The notes beneath the pieces were generated by a model. The model was not told the origin of the DNA and did not search any database. It saw only the letters and a program-made list of their open reading frames with translations. Both the position numbers and the translations under genes were made by a program. From positions 1 through 64,000 of the forward strand of contig NZ_JAIQZM010000003.1 of assembly GCF_023333595.1 (NCBI RefSeq): DNA of 64,000 nucleotides, read 5' to 3'. Every line of letters starts with the position of its first letter. Positions within the stretch are counted from its first letter, which is position 1. The stretch comes from Argonema galeatum A003/A1. Lineage in GTDB: Bacteria; Cyanobacteriota; Cyanobacteriia; Cyanobacteriales; Aerosakkonemataceae. Below, in pieces: positions 63,579 to 64,000 of the stretch.

Positions 63579-63955
63579 TAGATTTTAGATTTTAGATTGG
63601 GCGTCAACTGCATCGGCAGTACGTGAGCGATATCCTGAAATTGTCTGTTGTTATCGTTAGTTAAATTTTTACCGCAGATGAAGACGGATGAACGCAGATA
63701 AACGCAGATATGAGAGAATTTTTAGGCCACTATGCTACTAGATATGAGAGCAGGCACTAATTGTGAAATATTTTAGCATCCTTACATATTAGGATCTAGG
63801 CGTAAGGGACGCAGAGCAGAAGGGTTGGGTGTTTGGTTCGATGGGGCGGTGGTAGCCGCCCTTGAAGACTTGTATATTTAAATACTGCTCTTTTCAGTTG
63901 CTCGCTCTATGGATCGTTTATCCTAGAAATCAAACAATGCCGGGATGAAGGGCGT
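63579..63955. other. gap without a recognised gene
   Basis: It contains TTTTAGA heptamers beside the kinase start, the common GCAGATGAAGACGGATGAAC-type repeat at 63674-63710, and GGGGCGGTGGTAGCCGCCC (63843-63861), a hairpin. No open frame is convincing. Confidence 0.5.
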
Positions 63956-64000
63956 ATGGGTGTTACGCGATCGCTAGTTAAATTAGCCGTTGGTGGCGCA
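63956..64000 (+). CDS. possible gene start cut by the window end
   Basis: An open frame MGVTRSLVKLAVGGA begins with GATGAAGGG upstream and is still open at the last base. Only 15 codons are visible, so neither product nor reality can be judged. Confidence 0.3.
   Translation, partial: MGVTRSLVKLAVGGA

Overview
The window looks like chromosomal DNA from a filamentous cyanobacterium of the Oscillatoria/Microcoleus type. The HIP1 octamer GCGATCGC and its core are everywhere. Typical cyanobacterial genes are present: glgA, hemC, cobH, pst, an HhoA-like protease, a short RRM RNA-binding protein, DUF760, Uma2 and DUF29. Many intergenic gaps hold short palindromic MITE-like repeats. No rRNA, intact tRNA, CRISPR array or complete insertion sequence was recognised. 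The genus cannot be fixed from this sequence alone.

Region 1 (1-2.8 kb): a small membrane protein and sdhA. Region 2 (2.8-9.9 kb, all minus strand) is the most unusual part. A type IIG/ISP-like restriction-modification protein is split into an N-terminal half (PD-(D/E)xK nuclease plus N6-adenine methylase) and a C-terminal half. Two complete toxin-antitoxin-like pairs and one broken hicBA pair lie between the halves, and a VapBC-like pair follows. A 36-46 bp piece of the methylase coding sequence recurs immediately before three of the modules and supplies their ribosome binding sites. A DUF1016 gene with one stop codon and an orphan HicB-like gene lie upstream. Region 3 (10.1-13 kb): a yybP-ykoY (Mn2+) riboswitch controls a TMEM165/GDT1-family exporter, followed by two TPR paralogues.

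Region 4 (13-28.5 kb): a proline-rich protein, two tandem Uma2 copies differing in heptad number, a DUF39 protein, an AI-2E-family permease, a bestrophin, a decayed symporter, an SDR enzyme, a DUF559 nuclease embedded in GC-rich palindromes, a Septu-like PtuAB pair, DUF4058 and ubiD. Region 5 (28.6-31.8 kb): two paralogous NYN nuclease genes with probable LOTUS-like C-termini; the second stands beside a decayed duplicate of the ubiD 5' end. Region 6 (32-36.2 kb): pstSCAB behind a tandem Pho box.

Region 7 (36.8-52.8 kb): a GAF histidine kinase overlapping scpB, DUF760, an HtrA protease, a LysM/M23 peptidase, glgA, hemC, a third Uma2, an unrecognised 292-residue protein, secreted small proteins, an FMN alpha-hydroxyacid oxidase, an RRM protein, a TPM-domain protein and cobH. 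Region 8 (52.8-58.9 kb) is a second defence/addiction cluster: a PIN toxin pair, a frameshifted Uma2, an intact 1113-residue paralogue of the split R-M protein and DUF29. Region 9 (58.9-64 kb): a membrane protein, dapB, small conserved proteins, DUF427 and a membrane-anchored Ser/Thr kinase. A possible gene start is cut by the window end.
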